DNA of 47,744 nt from JAICYJ01 sp035695105 (GCA_035695105.1 DASSEV010000038.1:1-47744), one strand, 5' to 3'; shown: positions 28,674-36,808, counted from the first letter of the stretch. Made by a program: numbers and translations. Notes: generated by a model not told the origin, from the letters alone.

Positions 28674-29726
28674 CTATTCCGCGGTCGGCGCGGCGGTGAG
28701 ACGGCGCGCATAGGCGGCCACCAGCGCGGCGCAGGCCTCGAGATCGGCCGGATCCAGCAGCTCGTTGGGCGAGTGCATGTGCCGCAGCGGGATGCTGACG
28801 ACCATGCCGGGCACGCCCGCCCGCGTCAGCGAGACCGCGTCGAGGTCGGTCGCCGTGGATCCGCCCGACGGCTCCACCTGCACCGGGATGCCCTCGGCAT
28901 CGGCCGTCTCCAGCAGTCCCTCGAAGACCACGGGGTGCACGCCCGAGCCGCGAGAGAGAGCCGGGCCCTTGCCGAGCTGGACGTAGCCGTACTGCTGCCG
29001 GCTCGTGCTCGGGTAGTCGGTCGCGTTGGTTACGTCGACCGCGATGGCGACGTCGGGCGATACCGAGTACCCCGCGGTGTAGGCGCCGGTGAACGCCGTC
29101 TCCTCGCCGACGGTGGCAACACCGGTGAGGCTGGCCGCGCCGCCGTTCTCCGCGTACAGGCGCACCGCTTCCGCGGCCACGAACGCGCCGCAGCGGTTGT
29201 CGGCCGCACGGGTCGCGATCCGTCCGTTGGCAAGACGGACGAACGGCTGGTCGAGCACCGCCAGATCCCCGACGCGGACGAGCTTCGCGGCGTCCTCGCG
29301 GCCGGTGGCGCCGATGTCGATCCAGAGATCGCGGACCTTCGACGGCTTCTCCCGGTCCTCGGCGTCCTGATGGTGTCGCGCCTTCTTGCCGATCACGCCG
29401 GTCACCTCGCCGTCGATGCCGAGGATCCTCAGCCGCTGTCCAACCAGCACCTCCGGGTCCCAGCCGCCGACCGTGCCGAACCAGCAGAACCCGTCGTCGT
29501 CGATGTGGTTGATGACGAGGCCGATCTCGTCGACGTGGCCGAACACCGCGACGCTCGGTGTGCCCGAGCCGTTCGCCGTGGCGATGCTCGAACCCAGCGC
29601 GTCGTGCCGCGTCTCCGCGAACGACGACGTGTAGTCACGCCAGACGCGCGCCGGCAGTCGCTCGTCCCCGCTGGGGCCTGCGGCGGCGACTAGCCGCTCG
29701 AAGAAGTCCATGCTCTCGCTGCGCAT
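28674..29726 (-). CDS. M42 family metallopeptidase (glutamyl aminopeptidase-like)
   Basis: 350 aa cytosolic di-metal aminopeptidase of the type that forms large tetrahedral assemblies. The metal ligands and catalytic residues are in AVFGHVDEIG (residues ~63-72), RAADNRCGA (~172), the general-base pair GEETAFTGAY (~202), AIAVDVTNATDYP and RHMHSPNEL (~317). The ATG at 29726 is chosen because TATATA lies 8 bases before it; an ATG at 29711 (start MDFFERL) is the alternative. It could trim peptides, but the specific role is unknown. Confidence 0.88.
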   Translation of the reverse strand: MRSESMDFFERLVAAAGPSGDERLPARVWRDYTSSFAETRHDALGSSIATANGSGTPSVAVFGHVDEIGLVINHIDDDGFCWFGTVGGWDPEVLVGQRLRILGIDGEVTGVIGKKARHHQDAEDREKPSKVRDLWIDIGATGREDAAKLVRVGDLAVLDQPFVRLANGRIATRAADNRCGAFVAAEAVRLYAENGGAASLTGVATVGEETAFTGAYTAGYSVSPDVAIAVDVTNATDYPSTSRQQYGYVQLGKGPALSRGSGVHPVVFEGLLETADAEGIPVQVEPSGGSTATDLDAVSLTRAGVPGMVVSIPLRHMHSPNELLDPADLEACAALVAAYARRLTAAPTAE

Positions 29727-29740
29727 CGGCGATTTATATA
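29727..29740 (-). promoter_or_regulatory. -10 box of M42 peptidase gene, overlapping the ltrA-like stop
   Basis: TATATA (29740-29735, minus strand) lies 8 bases before the ATG at 29726 and overlaps the stop codon of the upstream gene. It is the most AT-rich -10 candidate in the window. Confidence 0.4.
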
Positions 29741-30999
29741 CCGGACGGCTCCGCATCCGCCGCGGACAACGGCTCCGTCGTGAGGCCCGCCTCGAGCGCC
29801 TCCAGCGGCCCCAGCTCCTGCCGGCGCCGCCGCCGGACGCCGGCGACGGTCTCGGCGGCGATCAGGCAGACGAGCACCGCCAGCACGCCGGCCGCCGTCA
29901 CCAGCGCCGGCACCACGGTGCCGATGACGCCGACCGCGCAGATGGCGAGCGCGGCCGAAACCCGCTTTCCGCTGAGGCTCCCGGCCATGCGCAGCCGGAA
30001 CAGGATGTGGCCGAGCAGGTACAGCGCGGGCCCGCCGGCCAGCGTGGCGACCTGCGCGGCGGAGGGCGTCCCCGTCGGGTCGTCGATCAGAACCCCCTCG
30101 CCGACCGCCGCCACGATGATGCCGGCCACCATCACGGCGTGCACGTAGGTGTACGCGTCGCGTGCAAGCGTGCCGCTGTTGTCGCTGGTGGCAAGCCGGC
30201 GCTGCGCGATGGTCGCGACGTAGTCGAAGTAGAGCCACCAGAGGGCGGCCGTGATCAGGAACGCCGTGGCGATCGCCACCGCCTTGGCGACGTCGATGTG
30301 CTCGGACGCCGCCGTGGAGCCGGTGACCACGATCGACTCGCCGAGCGCGATGATGATGAAGAGCTGGAACCGCTCGGCGAAGTGCGAGCCCTCGATGTCC
30401 CACTCCTGGGCGGGCGTCCGTCCCAGCCGGGGCACCCAGTACCCGGCGGCCGGCCCGGCGTAGTCCACCAGCAGCGCGACGATCCAGATCGCCGCCCGCG
30501 CGCCATGGGAGGCCAGCGCCCCGCCCACCCACAGCACGCCTACCGCCACCGACCAGGCGGAGATGCGGATGAACGCCTCGTGCAGCTGTGAGCCCGGCTC
30601 CGTCGCCCAGACCACGAACGAGTTGCGCATCACCTGCAGGCAGGTGTAGCCAAGCGCGAAGACGAGCGCCCGGTCGCCGAACGCGGTCGGGATCGCGATC
30701 GCCATCGCCAGGCTGGCCAGCATGACCGCGATCAGCAGCATGCGCACCAGCGGCGAGTCCGGGTCGAACCAGTTGGTCATCCAGGTCGTGTAGACCCACG
30801 CCCACCAGACGACGAGCAGCAGCAGGGCCGTCTGCGCTGCGCCGGACAGGCCGAGGTGGGTGCCGAGCAGGTGCGAGAGCTGCGTGACGGCGAACACGTA
30901 GACCAGGTCGAAGAACAGCTCCAGGTTCGTCGCCCGCTGCTCCTCGCCGCTCTGCGCGCGCATCAGGCGGCTGCGGGCTCGCCGCTGCTCGGTTGTCAT
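29734..30999 (-). CDS. low temperature requirement protein A (LtrA) family membrane protein
   Basis: 421 aa integral membrane protein with about 10-12 hydrophobic segments. LtrA-family features are the N-terminal NLELFFDLVYVFAVTQLSHL (residues ~25-44), a WWAWVYTTWMTNWFDP stretch, EGSHFAERFQLFIIIALGES near 210, and WWLYFDY. The first ~20 residues are basic and cytosolic, and the C-terminal ~40 residues are an Arg/Glu-rich soluble tail. LtrA was first linked to cold growth in Listeria; the molecular function is not known. The ATG at 30999 follows TACCGT by 6 bases. Confidence 0.88.
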   Translation of the reverse strand: MTTEQRRARSRLMRAQSGEEQRATNLELFFDLVYVFAVTQLSHLLGTHLGLSGAAQTALLLLVVWWAWVYTTWMTNWFDPDSPLVRMLLIAVMLASLAMAIAIPTAFGDRALVFALGYTCLQVMRNSFVVWATEPGSQLHEAFIRISAWSVAVGVLWVGGALASHGARAAIWIVALLVDYAGPAAGYWVPRLGRTPAQEWDIEGSHFAERFQLFIIIALGESIVVTGSTAASEHIDVAKAVAIATAFLITAALWWLYFDYVATIAQRRLATSDNSGTLARDAYTYVHAVMVAGIIVAAVGEGVLIDDPTGTPSAAQVATLAGGPALYLLGHILFRLRMAGSLSGKRVSAALAICAVGVIGTVVPALVTAAGVLAVLVCLIAAETVAGVRRRRRQELGPLEALEAGLTTEPLSAADAEPSGI

Positions 31000-31041
31000 G
31001 GCCGCACGGTACACGGCGCCGCCGGGCGTAGAGTGGCTGCC
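31000..31041. promoter_or_regulatory. divergent leaderless promoters, ltrA-like / lipoprotein
   Basis: TACCGT (31011-31006, minus strand) lies 6 bases before the ltrA-like ATG. TAGAGT (31029-31034, plus strand) lies 7 bases before the GTG at 31042. Both are consistent with leaderless starts. No -35 boxes stand out. Confidence 0.4.
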
Positions 31042-32166
31042 GTGGCACGCCGGGTCCACCTGCTCGTTGCGGTCGCCGCCCTCGTGGCCGGCGGCGCAAC
31101 CGGGATGCTCGCGGGGTGTTCGGGCGGCCATTCGGCGGCAACAGGGCATCCGCCGTCGCGGGCGGATTCGGGCGCCCCTCCGGCGACCACCGCCGCGCCG
31201 CAGGTGAAGCTGCGGGCGCCGCGGCCGTTCCCCGGATTCCTCCTGGTTGCTGATCGAGGCAACGACCGGGCGCTGCTGCTCGACGGGCGCAAGCGGATCC
31301 TGTGGCGTTATCCCCGCCCGGGCAGGTCTCCGGCCATGCCGTTCGCCTATGACGACGACACCTTCTTCGGCCCCGGTTACCGGACGATCGTCAGCAACCA
31401 GGAGGATCAGGAGACGGTGCAGGTGCTCGCGTTCCCGGCCGGCCGGCTGCTGTGGCGCTACGGCCATGTCGACGCGGTCGGGAGCGGGCCCGGATACCTG
31501 GACAACCCTGACGACGCGTACCTGCTCCCGAGCGGTCGGGTGACCGTGGCGGACACCCGCAACTGCCGGGTGCTGGTGCTCTCGCGGTCGCGGCACATCG
31601 TCCGGCAGTACGGCCGTGCGGGGGTGTGCGCCCACGACCCTCCGCACCTGCTCTCGTCGCCGAACGGCGACACGCCACTCGCCGACGGCGGCATGTTGAT
31701 CAGCGAGATCGGCGGCTCGTGGATCGATGACATCTCGGCGACCGGCCGCCTGCGCTGGGCGGTGCAGGCGCCGATCGCCTACCCGTCGGATGCCCAGATG
31801 CTGCCGGACGGGCGGATCCTGGTCGCCGACTACTCGCGTCCCGGCCATGTGATCGTGATGACGCGTCGTGGCACGGTGGTCTGGAAGTACGGGCCTCCGT
31901 CGGGTCCCGGGATGCTCGACCACCCGTCGCTGGCGCTGCGGCTGCCCAACGGGCTGATCGCCGTGAACGACGACTACCGCGACCGCGTGGTCATCATCGA
32001 CCCGGCCACCCACCGGATCGTCTGGCAGTACGGCCACACCGACGTGCCGGGCCGCCGCCATGGCTTCCTCAATACCCCCGACGGCATGGACTTCCTGCCG
32101 ACGTCGGCCGTGCTGAGCCACCCGCAGATCGAGCGGCTGGTGCGACGGTCGCTGGTTTCGCGCTGA
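31042..32166 (+). CDS. lipoprotein with beta-propeller-like repeats
   Basis: 374 aa exported protein. A signal peptide (HLLVAVAALVAGGATGMLAGC) ends in a lipobox with Cys near 27, then a Pro/Ala/Thr-rich linker of ~40 residues. The rest has repeated blades of ~45-60 residues with a similar core: RILWRYPRPGR, RLLWRYGHVD, HIVRQYGR, RLRWAVQAP, TVVWKYGPP, RIVWQYGHTD, often next to GRxxVAD or PDGRILVAD. This resembles PQQ/NHL-type propellers; no catalytic residues are recognisable. A GTG at 31033 is an alternative start. Function unknown, perhaps a binding or scaffold lipoprotein. Confidence 0.78.
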   Translation: MARRVHLLVAVAALVAGGATGMLAGCSGGHSAATGHPPSRADSGAPPATTAAPQVKLRAPRPFPGFLLVADRGNDRALLLDGRKRILWRYPRPGRSPAMPFAYDDDTFFGPGYRTIVSNQEDQETVQVLAFPAGRLLWRYGHVDAVGSGPGYLDNPDDAYLLPSGRVTVADTRNCRVLVLSRSRHIVRQYGRAGVCAHDPPHLLSSPNGDTPLADGGMLISEIGGSWIDDISATGRLRWAVQAPIAYPSDAQMLPDGRILVADYSRPGHVIVMTRRGTVVWKYGPPSGPGMLDHPSLALRLPNGLIAVNDDYRDRVVIIDPATHRIVWQYGHTDVPGRRHGFLNTPDGMDFLPTSAVLSHPQIERLVRRSLVSR

Positions 32167-32167
32167 G

Positions 32168-32761
32168 TCAGCGGCGCAACGCGATGGTGATCGCGCCCAG
32201 GAATGCCCCCGCCGCATCCATCGCCAGGTCACCGACCGTGTCGCGGTAGGCGCTGAAGCCCGTGGCGACCGGGTGCTGGAACGCCGTCCACTCGCAGACC
32301 TCGATGCCGATCCCGAACAGCGCGGCAGCCCCGGCGGCGGCGATGCCGAGCAGCAGACGGTCGTCCGTGCGGCCCGCGAGCAGCGCACCGGCGAAGCCCG
32401 CCAGCGCGAAGGTGCCGACCAGATGGCTGAAATTGTCGAAGTTGTCGACGTGCCCGTACAACCCGAGTGTGTTGCCGCAGGCGTCGAAGGCGAATGGGAC
32501 GAGCAGGAAGGCGTCGGCCGCCAACGGGTACGCGCCGCGGCGGCCGCGCAGCCGCCAGGCGACCGGCACGATGCACATGCCGACCGGGTAGACGATCTCG
32601 CGCAGCCACAGGGCCTCGCCGTGGAACCCGCCGGCCGCGGGGATGACGAGGGTGGCGCTGAGGAGCGCCAGCACGACGCTCTTTGCGGCGGCGAGCGCGG
32701 GCGGCGTTGCGATCAGCCGGTGGTTGGCGGTGGCGGTTCGGATGGAAGCGATCGTGCTCAT
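32168..32761 (-). CDS. small integral membrane protein, YjdF/DUF2238-like
   Basis: 197 aa with about five to six hydrophobic segments. HVDNFDNFSHLVGTFALAGF (residues ~108-127) and the C-terminal YRDTVGDLAMDAAGAFLGA resemble the acidic-residue motifs of the YjdF (DUF2238) family; the match is by eye only. The ATG at 32761 is preferred to a GTG three codons upstream because TACCGT (32774-32769) lies 7 bases before it. It converges on the lipoprotein gene with one base between the stops. Confidence 0.65.
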   Translation of the reverse strand: MSTIASIRTATANHRLIATPPALAAAKSVVLALLSATLVIPAAGGFHGEALWLREIVYPVGMCIVPVAWRLRGRRGAYPLAADAFLLVPFAFDACGNTLGLYGHVDNFDNFSHLVGTFALAGFAGALLAGRTDDRLLLGIAAAGAAALFGIGIEVCEWTAFQHPVATGFSAYRDTVGDLAMDAAGAFLGAITIALRR

Positions 32762-32773
32762 GGGATCCACGGT

Positions 32774-32781
32774 ATGGGCCG
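32774..32781. repeat. left copy of short direct repeat ATGGGCCG
   Basis: ATGGGCCG recurs at 34141-34148, where it covers the 3' end of tRNA-Lys. Including flanking bases the match is GGNATGGGCCG. The two copies bracket the HNH and arrestin-like genes. It is short enough to be chance. Confidence 0.25.
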
Positions 32782-32864
32782 CGACGACGCATGGCGTCAG
32801 GGTTGACCCTCGACGGGCGGCGGCCGTGTGTCATCGGCTGCACTCTGTAGCTTTTCTGGCCGAG

Positions 32865-33299
32865 ATGACACGTGATTCACCGGCAGGCCGGGCCGCGGTC
32901 GTGAGGGCGTTCGACGGGCTCGGCGTGCGAGGAGTCCTCCGTCAGATGGCCCTGAACGGCCAGATTCTCAAGGTTCGGTGCGAGATGCCGCAGTGCTACT
33001 GCGGCCACGGTCGAACGTATTTCGAGCCCAAGTCGCCGCTGTCGGACTGGTCTCCGACGCCGGATCACTACCCGCGGCTGAAGTCGGATGGCGGCCATCT
33101 CACACCCGACAACGTGCGCCTGGCGCACAGGGTTTGCAATCTCCGCGACTACGGGTGGCGCACGCAGATCAGCGCGATGCTGGCGAAGGGAATGTCGCTC
33201 GAGGCGATAGCGGCGGATCTGAATGCGAAGCGGGTGCCGACGGTCCCCGGCAGAGATCGCTGGACTGCCGCATCGGTACGCTGGGCATTCGTTTCCTGA
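32865..33299 (+). CDS. HNH-endonuclease-like protein with recombinase-like C-terminal helix
   Basis: 144 aa. Residues ~39-46 hold three cysteines (CEMPQCYC). An HNH-type core follows: PDHYPRLKSDGG (D67-H68), then DNVRLAHRVCN with N83, H88 and C91, matching the DH...N...H order and the zinc-cysteine pattern of HNH nucleases. The last ~35 residues (MSLEAIAADLNAKRVPTVPG, then W and a V-rich end) look like the DNA-binding segment of serine-recombinase domains. No resolvase catalytic domain is present. The ATG at 32865 is the only Met just before the conserved part. The gene lies in a less GC-rich patch beside tRNA-Lys. A homing-type or regulatory role is possible. Confidence 0.65.
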   Translation: MTRDSPAGRAAVVRAFDGLGVRGVLRQMALNGQILKVRCEMPQCYCGHGRTYFEPKSPLSDWSPTPDHYPRLKSDGGHLTPDNVRLAHRVCNLRDYGWRTQISAMLAKGMSLEAIAADLNAKRVPTVPGRDRWTAASVRWAFVS

Positions 33300-33334
33300 G
33301 CGAGCTCTTGGGACGCGGTACGCTCCAGCCGGCT

Positions 33335-34102
33335 GTGGACCTCACGCTGGCCCTGGATCCGGATGCCGCTGTAGGGAGCGGGCTCGTCTCTGGACGCGTG
33401 CACGGTCGCGACGGCTCGGCCATGGTTGCACTGCTGCGGGTCGAGCAGTCCCCGGCCGGGGTCCACGCGTTTCAGGTCGATTCCGGTCGCGTGTCGGTGT
33501 GCGATGGAGCGGCATCCTTCGAACTGCATGCGCCACCGTCGTTGCCTCCACAGGCCACGGGGCGGAGGTGCGGGTTGCAGTACGTGGTACGCGTGTCCTG
33601 GAGACCGTCTCGCCTATCGCGGAAGGAGACGATCCACCCGGTCTCGATCCGGCCGGCCGAGCCGGCGGTGCACGAGGGTCATGGCCGTCTGGACCGCATC
33701 ATCCCGTCGCAGCCGGGTCGCGATTTCCATCTCGAGCTGGTCGCCGTCGAGCTCGAGGGCGGCGGTCACATCGACGGCCGTATCCATCGGGATGCAGCCT
33801 CCAATGACCGTACCTTCGTCGTCACCGCGGAGTGCAGCGAGTTCTGGTGCACCAACTTCCGGTTTCGCGGGCGTCGGTCGCCGCTGATCTGGAACTCGGA
33901 GTCTCTCTGGTCGACCTCAGAGGTCGTGTCGCTGGAGGAGAACGACCGCTGGGGGCCCTTCCGTTTCGAGATTCCTCCCCAGCTACCGGCGGCAACGGAA
34001 GCTCGGGTGATCGCCTGGCGCTACTCCATCGAAGCGCGCGTCGAGTCCCGACGGCCGTTCACCGGCCATGCCGTGCTGACGCCGCTGTGGTTCGAAGTGT
34101 GA
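33335..34102 (+). CDS. arrestin-like (Spo0M-type) two-domain beta-sandwich protein, hypothetical
   Basis: About 255 aa. The pattern is all-beta and arrestin-like: VDLTLALDPDAAVGSGLVSG at the start, FELHAPPSLPPQ with YVVRVSW ending the first domain (~90), and WGPFRFEIPPQLPAAT with AWRYSIEARVE ending the second (~235). These proline-rich strand pairs are typical of arrestin-N/C and Spo0M folds; the match is by eye. GTG 33335 is the first start that gives the normal beta-strand N-terminus; TTG at 33308 is an alternative, and the frame is open back into the HNH gene. No Shine-Dalgarno is clear. One 60-base line (33781-33840) counts to 60% GC against 77% for 34501-34560. Confidence 0.6.
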   Translation: MDLTLALDPDAAVGSGLVSGRVHGRDGSAMVALLRVEQSPAGVHAFQVDSGRVSVCDGAASFELHAPPSLPPQATGRRCGLQYVVRVSWRPSRLSRKETIHPVSIRPAEPAVHEGHGRLDRIIPSQPGRDFHLELVAVELEGGGHIDGRIHRDAASNDRTFVVTAECSEFWCTNFRFRGRRSPLIWNSESLWSTSEVVSLEENDRWGPFRFEIPPQLPAATEARVIAWRYSIEARVESRRPFTGHAVLTPLWFEV

Positions 34103-34140
34103 CGGCATCTTCGGCCGACGCCTGTGGGTCACATGGTGGG

Positions 34141-34148
34141 ATGGGCCG
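34141..34148. repeat. right copy of short direct repeat ATGGGCCG
   Basis: Overlaps the 3' end of tRNA-Lys and matches 32774-32781. tRNA 3' ends are frequent integration sites, but attachment cores are usually longer than this. Confidence 0.25.
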
Positions 34149-34214
34149 TGCAGGGATCGAACCTGCGACCTTGGGATTAAGAGTCCCCTGCTCTACCAGC
34201 TGAGCTAACGGCCC
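34142..34214 (-). tRNA. tRNA-Lys (CTT anticodon)
   Basis: A 73-base cloverleaf. The acceptor arms GGGCCGT/ACGGCCC pair over 7 bases, the D-arm has AGCTCAGCTGGTAGAGC, the anticodon loop is CTCTTAA (anticodon CTT), and the T-arm has GGTTCGATCC. The discriminator is A and CCA is not encoded. The first anticodon-stem pair appears to be G-A. It decodes AAG. Confidence 0.95.
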
Positions 34215-34236
34215 CGGCGGAGCAGTGTACCGCCCG

Positions 34237-34980
34237 TCAGAGCCGCCCGGCGGCGATGATCCGTTGTAGGAACTGCTGCGTCCGCGGCTCCTGCGGATTG
34301 CTGAAGATGTCCTCCGGCCGGCCCTGCTCCAGCAGCACCCCGCCGTCCAGGAAGCACACCCGGTGGGCGATGTCGCGCGCGAATCCCATCTCGTGGGTCG
34401 CGATCAGCATGGTCATCCCGCCCTCCGCGAGCTCCTTGATCACGCCCAGCACCTCGGCCACCAGCTCGGGGTCGAGCGCGCTCGTCACCTCGTCGAACAG
34501 CATCAGCTGCGGCCGCGTCGCCAGCGCCCGCACGATCGCCACCCGCTGCTGCTGGCCACCCGACAGCCGGTCGGGGTACTCGTTGCGCTTGTCCTCCAGC
34601 CCGAACCGTGACAGCAGCTCGAGCGCCTGCTCCTCCGCCTCCCGCTTGCCGAGCCCCATCACCTTCCGCGGCGCCAGCGTCACGTTCTGCAGCACGGTCA
34701 TGTGCGGGAACAGGTTGAACGACTGGAACACGATCCCGATCCCGCGCCGCACGCGGTTCACGTCCACGCCGCGCGCCGTCACCACCTGCCCATTCACCGA
34801 GATCCGCCCGCTGTCGATCCGCTCGAGCAGATTGATGCAGCGCAGTAGCGTCGACTTCCCCGATCCGGACGCCCCGATCAGGCACACCACCTCGTGGTCT
34901 TCAAGTGACAGGTCGATGCCCTTCAGCACCTCGAGGCTGCCGAACGACTTGTGCACGTCCTCGCAGACGAGCGCAGACAC
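34237..34980 (-). CDS. polar amino acid ABC importer ATP-binding subunit (GlnQ-like)
   Basis: 247 aa ATPase of the PAAT family. Walker A is GASGSGKSTLL (residues ~36-46), the Q-loop is VFQSFNLFPHMTVLQNV, the signature is LSGGQQQRVAI near 138, Walker B is LMLFDEVTSALDPE, and the H-loop is IATHEMGFA. LLRCINLLERIDSG is typical of amino-acid importers. GTG start 2 bases after the permease stop, so it is the third gene of the importer operon. tRNA-Lys follows downstream. Confidence 0.92.
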   Translation of the reverse strand: MSALVCEDVHKSFGSLEVLKGIDLSLEDHEVVCLIGASGSGKSTLLRCINLLERIDSGRISVNGQVVTARGVDVNRVRRGIGIVFQSFNLFPHMTVLQNVTLAPRKVMGLGKREAEEQALELLSRFGLEDKRNEYPDRLSGGQQQRVAIVRALATRPQLMLFDEVTSALDPELVAEVLGVIKELAEGGMTMLIATHEMGFARDIAHRVCFLDGGVLLEQGRPEDIFSNPQEPRTQQFLQRIIAAGRL

Positions 34981-34982
34981 GG

Positions 34983-35822
34983 CTACAGCTGCCCCCCGGC
35001 CATGCGCCGCTGCCGCTGCCTGTTGATCAGCCAGTCGGTGAACCGGGCCTGCGGGATCGTGATCAGCACGAAGAAGAACGCCGTGATCACGTAGGGCGTG
35101 TAGTTGAACTCCGTGTCGGCCGCGATCGTCGCCCGCTGCAGCGCCTCCACCGGGCCGATCACCGCCAGCAGCGCCGTGTCCTTCTGCAGCCCGATGAAGT
35201 CGTTCAGCAGCGGCGGCACCACGCGGCGGACGGCCTGCGGCAGGATCACCGTGCGCAGCGTCTGCCCGCGCGTCAGGCCGAGCGACCGGGACGCCGCCTC
35301 CTGGCTGGGATGCACGGATTCGATGCCCGCCCGGTACACCTCTGCCACGTATGCGGTGTAGATCACGACCAGCGCGGCGGCCCCGAGCTTGACCGGGTCC
35401 TTCGTGACATGGGACAGCTGCAGCGCCGGGATGCCGAACCCGAACAGGTAGACGAGCAGGATGGTCGGGATGCCGCGGAAGACATCGGTGTAGACGATCG
35501 CCATCAGCCGCAGCGGGAAGAACACCGGCCCGGGGAGGCTGCGCAGCACCGCCAGACCGAGCGCGAGGATCAGGATCAGCACCTCGGCCACGAGGAAGAT
35601 CTTGATGTTGAGCACGAAGGCGTGCCCGATCGTGCGGAAGTACTCGCGGAACACCTTCGGGTCGAAGAACGTGTGCTTGACGTTCTCCCAGCCGGGTGCG
35701 TTCACGATCACCAGGACGAGCACGGTGAAGAACACGAGCGTGCTCAGCACCGCGATGCTGACGTTGCGGCCCGCGCCGCCGAGGATCAGCGAGCCGCGGC
35801 CGGCGCGATCGTCCTCGTTCAC
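34983..35822 (-). CDS. polar amino acid ABC importer permease
   Basis: 279 aa membrane subunit. The first ~25 residues are polar and cytosolic, then one extra helix (SIAVLSTLVFFTVLVLVIV) and about five helices of the HisM/GlnP-type permease domain. The EAA loop that docks on the ATPase is EAASRSLGLTRGQTLRTVILP (residues ~180-200), and FRGIPTILLVYL and YTAYVAEVYRAGIESV are also characteristic. GTG start 4 bases after the binding-protein stop. Only one permease is present, so a homodimer is likely. Confidence 0.9.
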   Translation of the reverse strand: MNEDDRAGRGSLILGGAGRNVSIAVLSTLVFFTVLVLVIVNAPGWENVKHTFFDPKVFREYFRTIGHAFVLNIKIFLVAEVLILILALGLAVLRSLPGPVFFPLRLMAIVYTDVFRGIPTILLVYLFGFGIPALQLSHVTKDPVKLGAAALVVIYTAYVAEVYRAGIESVHPSQEAASRSLGLTRGQTLRTVILPQAVRRVVPPLLNDFIGLQKDTALLAVIGPVEALQRATIAADTEFNYTPYVITAFFFVLITIPQARFTDWLINRQRQRRMAGGQL

Positions 35823-35826
35823 GGCC

Positions 35827-36726
35827 CTACTGCAGCACGGGCGCGCTGGCCTTCTCGGACAGCCACGTCTGGCGCAGCTGGTCGAGGGTGCCGGCGCTGT
35901 CCAGCGCGTTGATCGCCTGGTCGACGCACGGCGTCAGGCTGCTGCCCTTGCTCAGCACCAGGCCCCACTGGTCGCCACCCGGCGACGGAGCGAACTGGCC
36001 GACGATCGTGCTCTTCGGGATCTGCACCGCGGTCATGTAGAACGCGGTCGGCAGGTCTACCACGAGCCCGTCGATCTGGCCGTTCTCCAGCGCATGGATC
36101 GCGTCGTTCGTGGTGGTGTACGCCTGCGGCTGCTGGCTCGGCTGAATGTTCTGCGTGATGTAGTCGTAGCTCGTCGTGCCCACCTGCGTGCCGAGCTTGT
36201 ACGACTTCAGGTCGGCCAGCGACGTGGCCTTGGTGATCGGCGTGCCCTTGATGGCCACGACCGCCTGGTTGGCCGCGTAGTACGGCGCGCTGAAGTCCAC
36301 GTTCTGCGCACGCTTCGGCTTGATCGAGACCTGGGCGAGGTAGAAGTCGAAGCTCTTCGGCCCTGGCGCGAAGCTCTGGTTGAAGTGCGTCACCGTCCAC
36401 TTCACCTGGCTCGGGCTATAGCCCATCTGCTTGGCGACCGCGTAGGCGACCGCGTCCTCGAAGCCCTTGTCCTTGTACGGGTCGTTGTTGAACTGCCCCG
36501 TCCACTCGTGGCCCGGGCCGCCGCTGAAGTACGGGTAGTAGGCCGGGTTGTCGGTGCCGATCGTGAGCGTGTTCGCGGTCTGCGTCTTGTTGTTCGCGGG
36601 GCTGCACGTCTGGCCGGTGCTGCCCCCGGCGGGCGCGGAGCTGGACGACGAGGAGCTCGAGCTCCCGCATGCCGACGCGGCGAGCGCGACGGCGGTGAAT
36701 GCGATGGCGAGCAGGGACTTTTTCAT
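35827..36726 (-). CDS. ABC importer substrate-binding lipoprotein (amino-acid type)
   Basis: 299 aa. The lipoprotein signal LLAIAFTAVALAASAC ends in a lipobox (Cys ~20), followed by a serine run of about nine residues as a flexible linker. The mature part is a type-II periplasmic binding fold (SBP_bac_3): TLTIGTDNPAYYPY, VDFSAPYYAANQAVVA, LADLKSYKLGTQVGTTSYDY, DGLVVDLPTAFYM. The pattern fits a basic or polar amino acid or a related amine; with the amine-catabolic operon next door, an amine ligand is possible. The ATG at 36726 has GAGGT about 8 bases upstream. It leads the permease and ATPase genes. Confidence 0.88.
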   Translation of the reverse strand: MKKSLLAIAFTAVALAASACGSSSSSSSSSAPAGGSTGQTCSPANNKTQTANTLTIGTDNPAYYPYFSGGPGHEWTGQFNNDPYKDKGFEDAVAYAVAKQMGYSPSQVKWTVTHFNQSFAPGPKSFDFYLAQVSIKPKRAQNVDFSAPYYAANQAVVAIKGTPITKATSLADLKSYKLGTQVGTTSYDYITQNIQPSQQPQAYTTTNDAIHALENGQIDGLVVDLPTAFYMTAVQIPKSTIVGQFAPSPGGDQWGLVLSKGSSLTPCVDQAINALDSAGTLDQLRQTWLSEKASAPVLQ

Positions 36727-36766
36727 TCCGGCGACCTCGGAGAGCGCGGTGGTGCGAAGCGCGCGG

Positions 36767-36772
36767 AGCCTA
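36767..36772 (-). promoter_or_regulatory. possible -10 box of the ABC importer operon
   Basis: TAGGCT (36772-36767, minus strand), identical to the otsB box, lies about 40 bases before the ATG at 36726. With the Shine-Dalgarno GAGGT this gives a short conventional leader rather than a leaderless one. Confidence 0.3.
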
Positions 36773-36782
36773 CCACGATGGG

Positions 36783-36808
36783 GTGTCCGGCCCGGTCGGA
36801 CCGGACAC
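36783..36808 (-). terminator. strong hairpin after the amine oxidase operon
   Basis: Perfect 8-base arms GTGTCCGG/CCGGACAC (36783-36790 and 36801-36808), with an inner CCG/CGG pair past one mismatch and a two-base loop. It lies ~58 bases after the amine oxidase stop and before the importer operon. There is no T-run, which is usual in GC-rich actinobacterial terminators. Confidence 0.45.

Noticed and set aside
31000..32388. Upstream in-frame extension of the LtrA-like gene on the minus strand
   Set aside because: It is antisense to the propeller lipoprotein and has shadow-like composition; LtrA homology begins right after 30999.
32774..34214. Prophage or integrative element with integrase next to tRNA-Lys
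   Set aside because: No integrase, structural or replication gene is present; only a small two-gene module and a short repeat can be supported.
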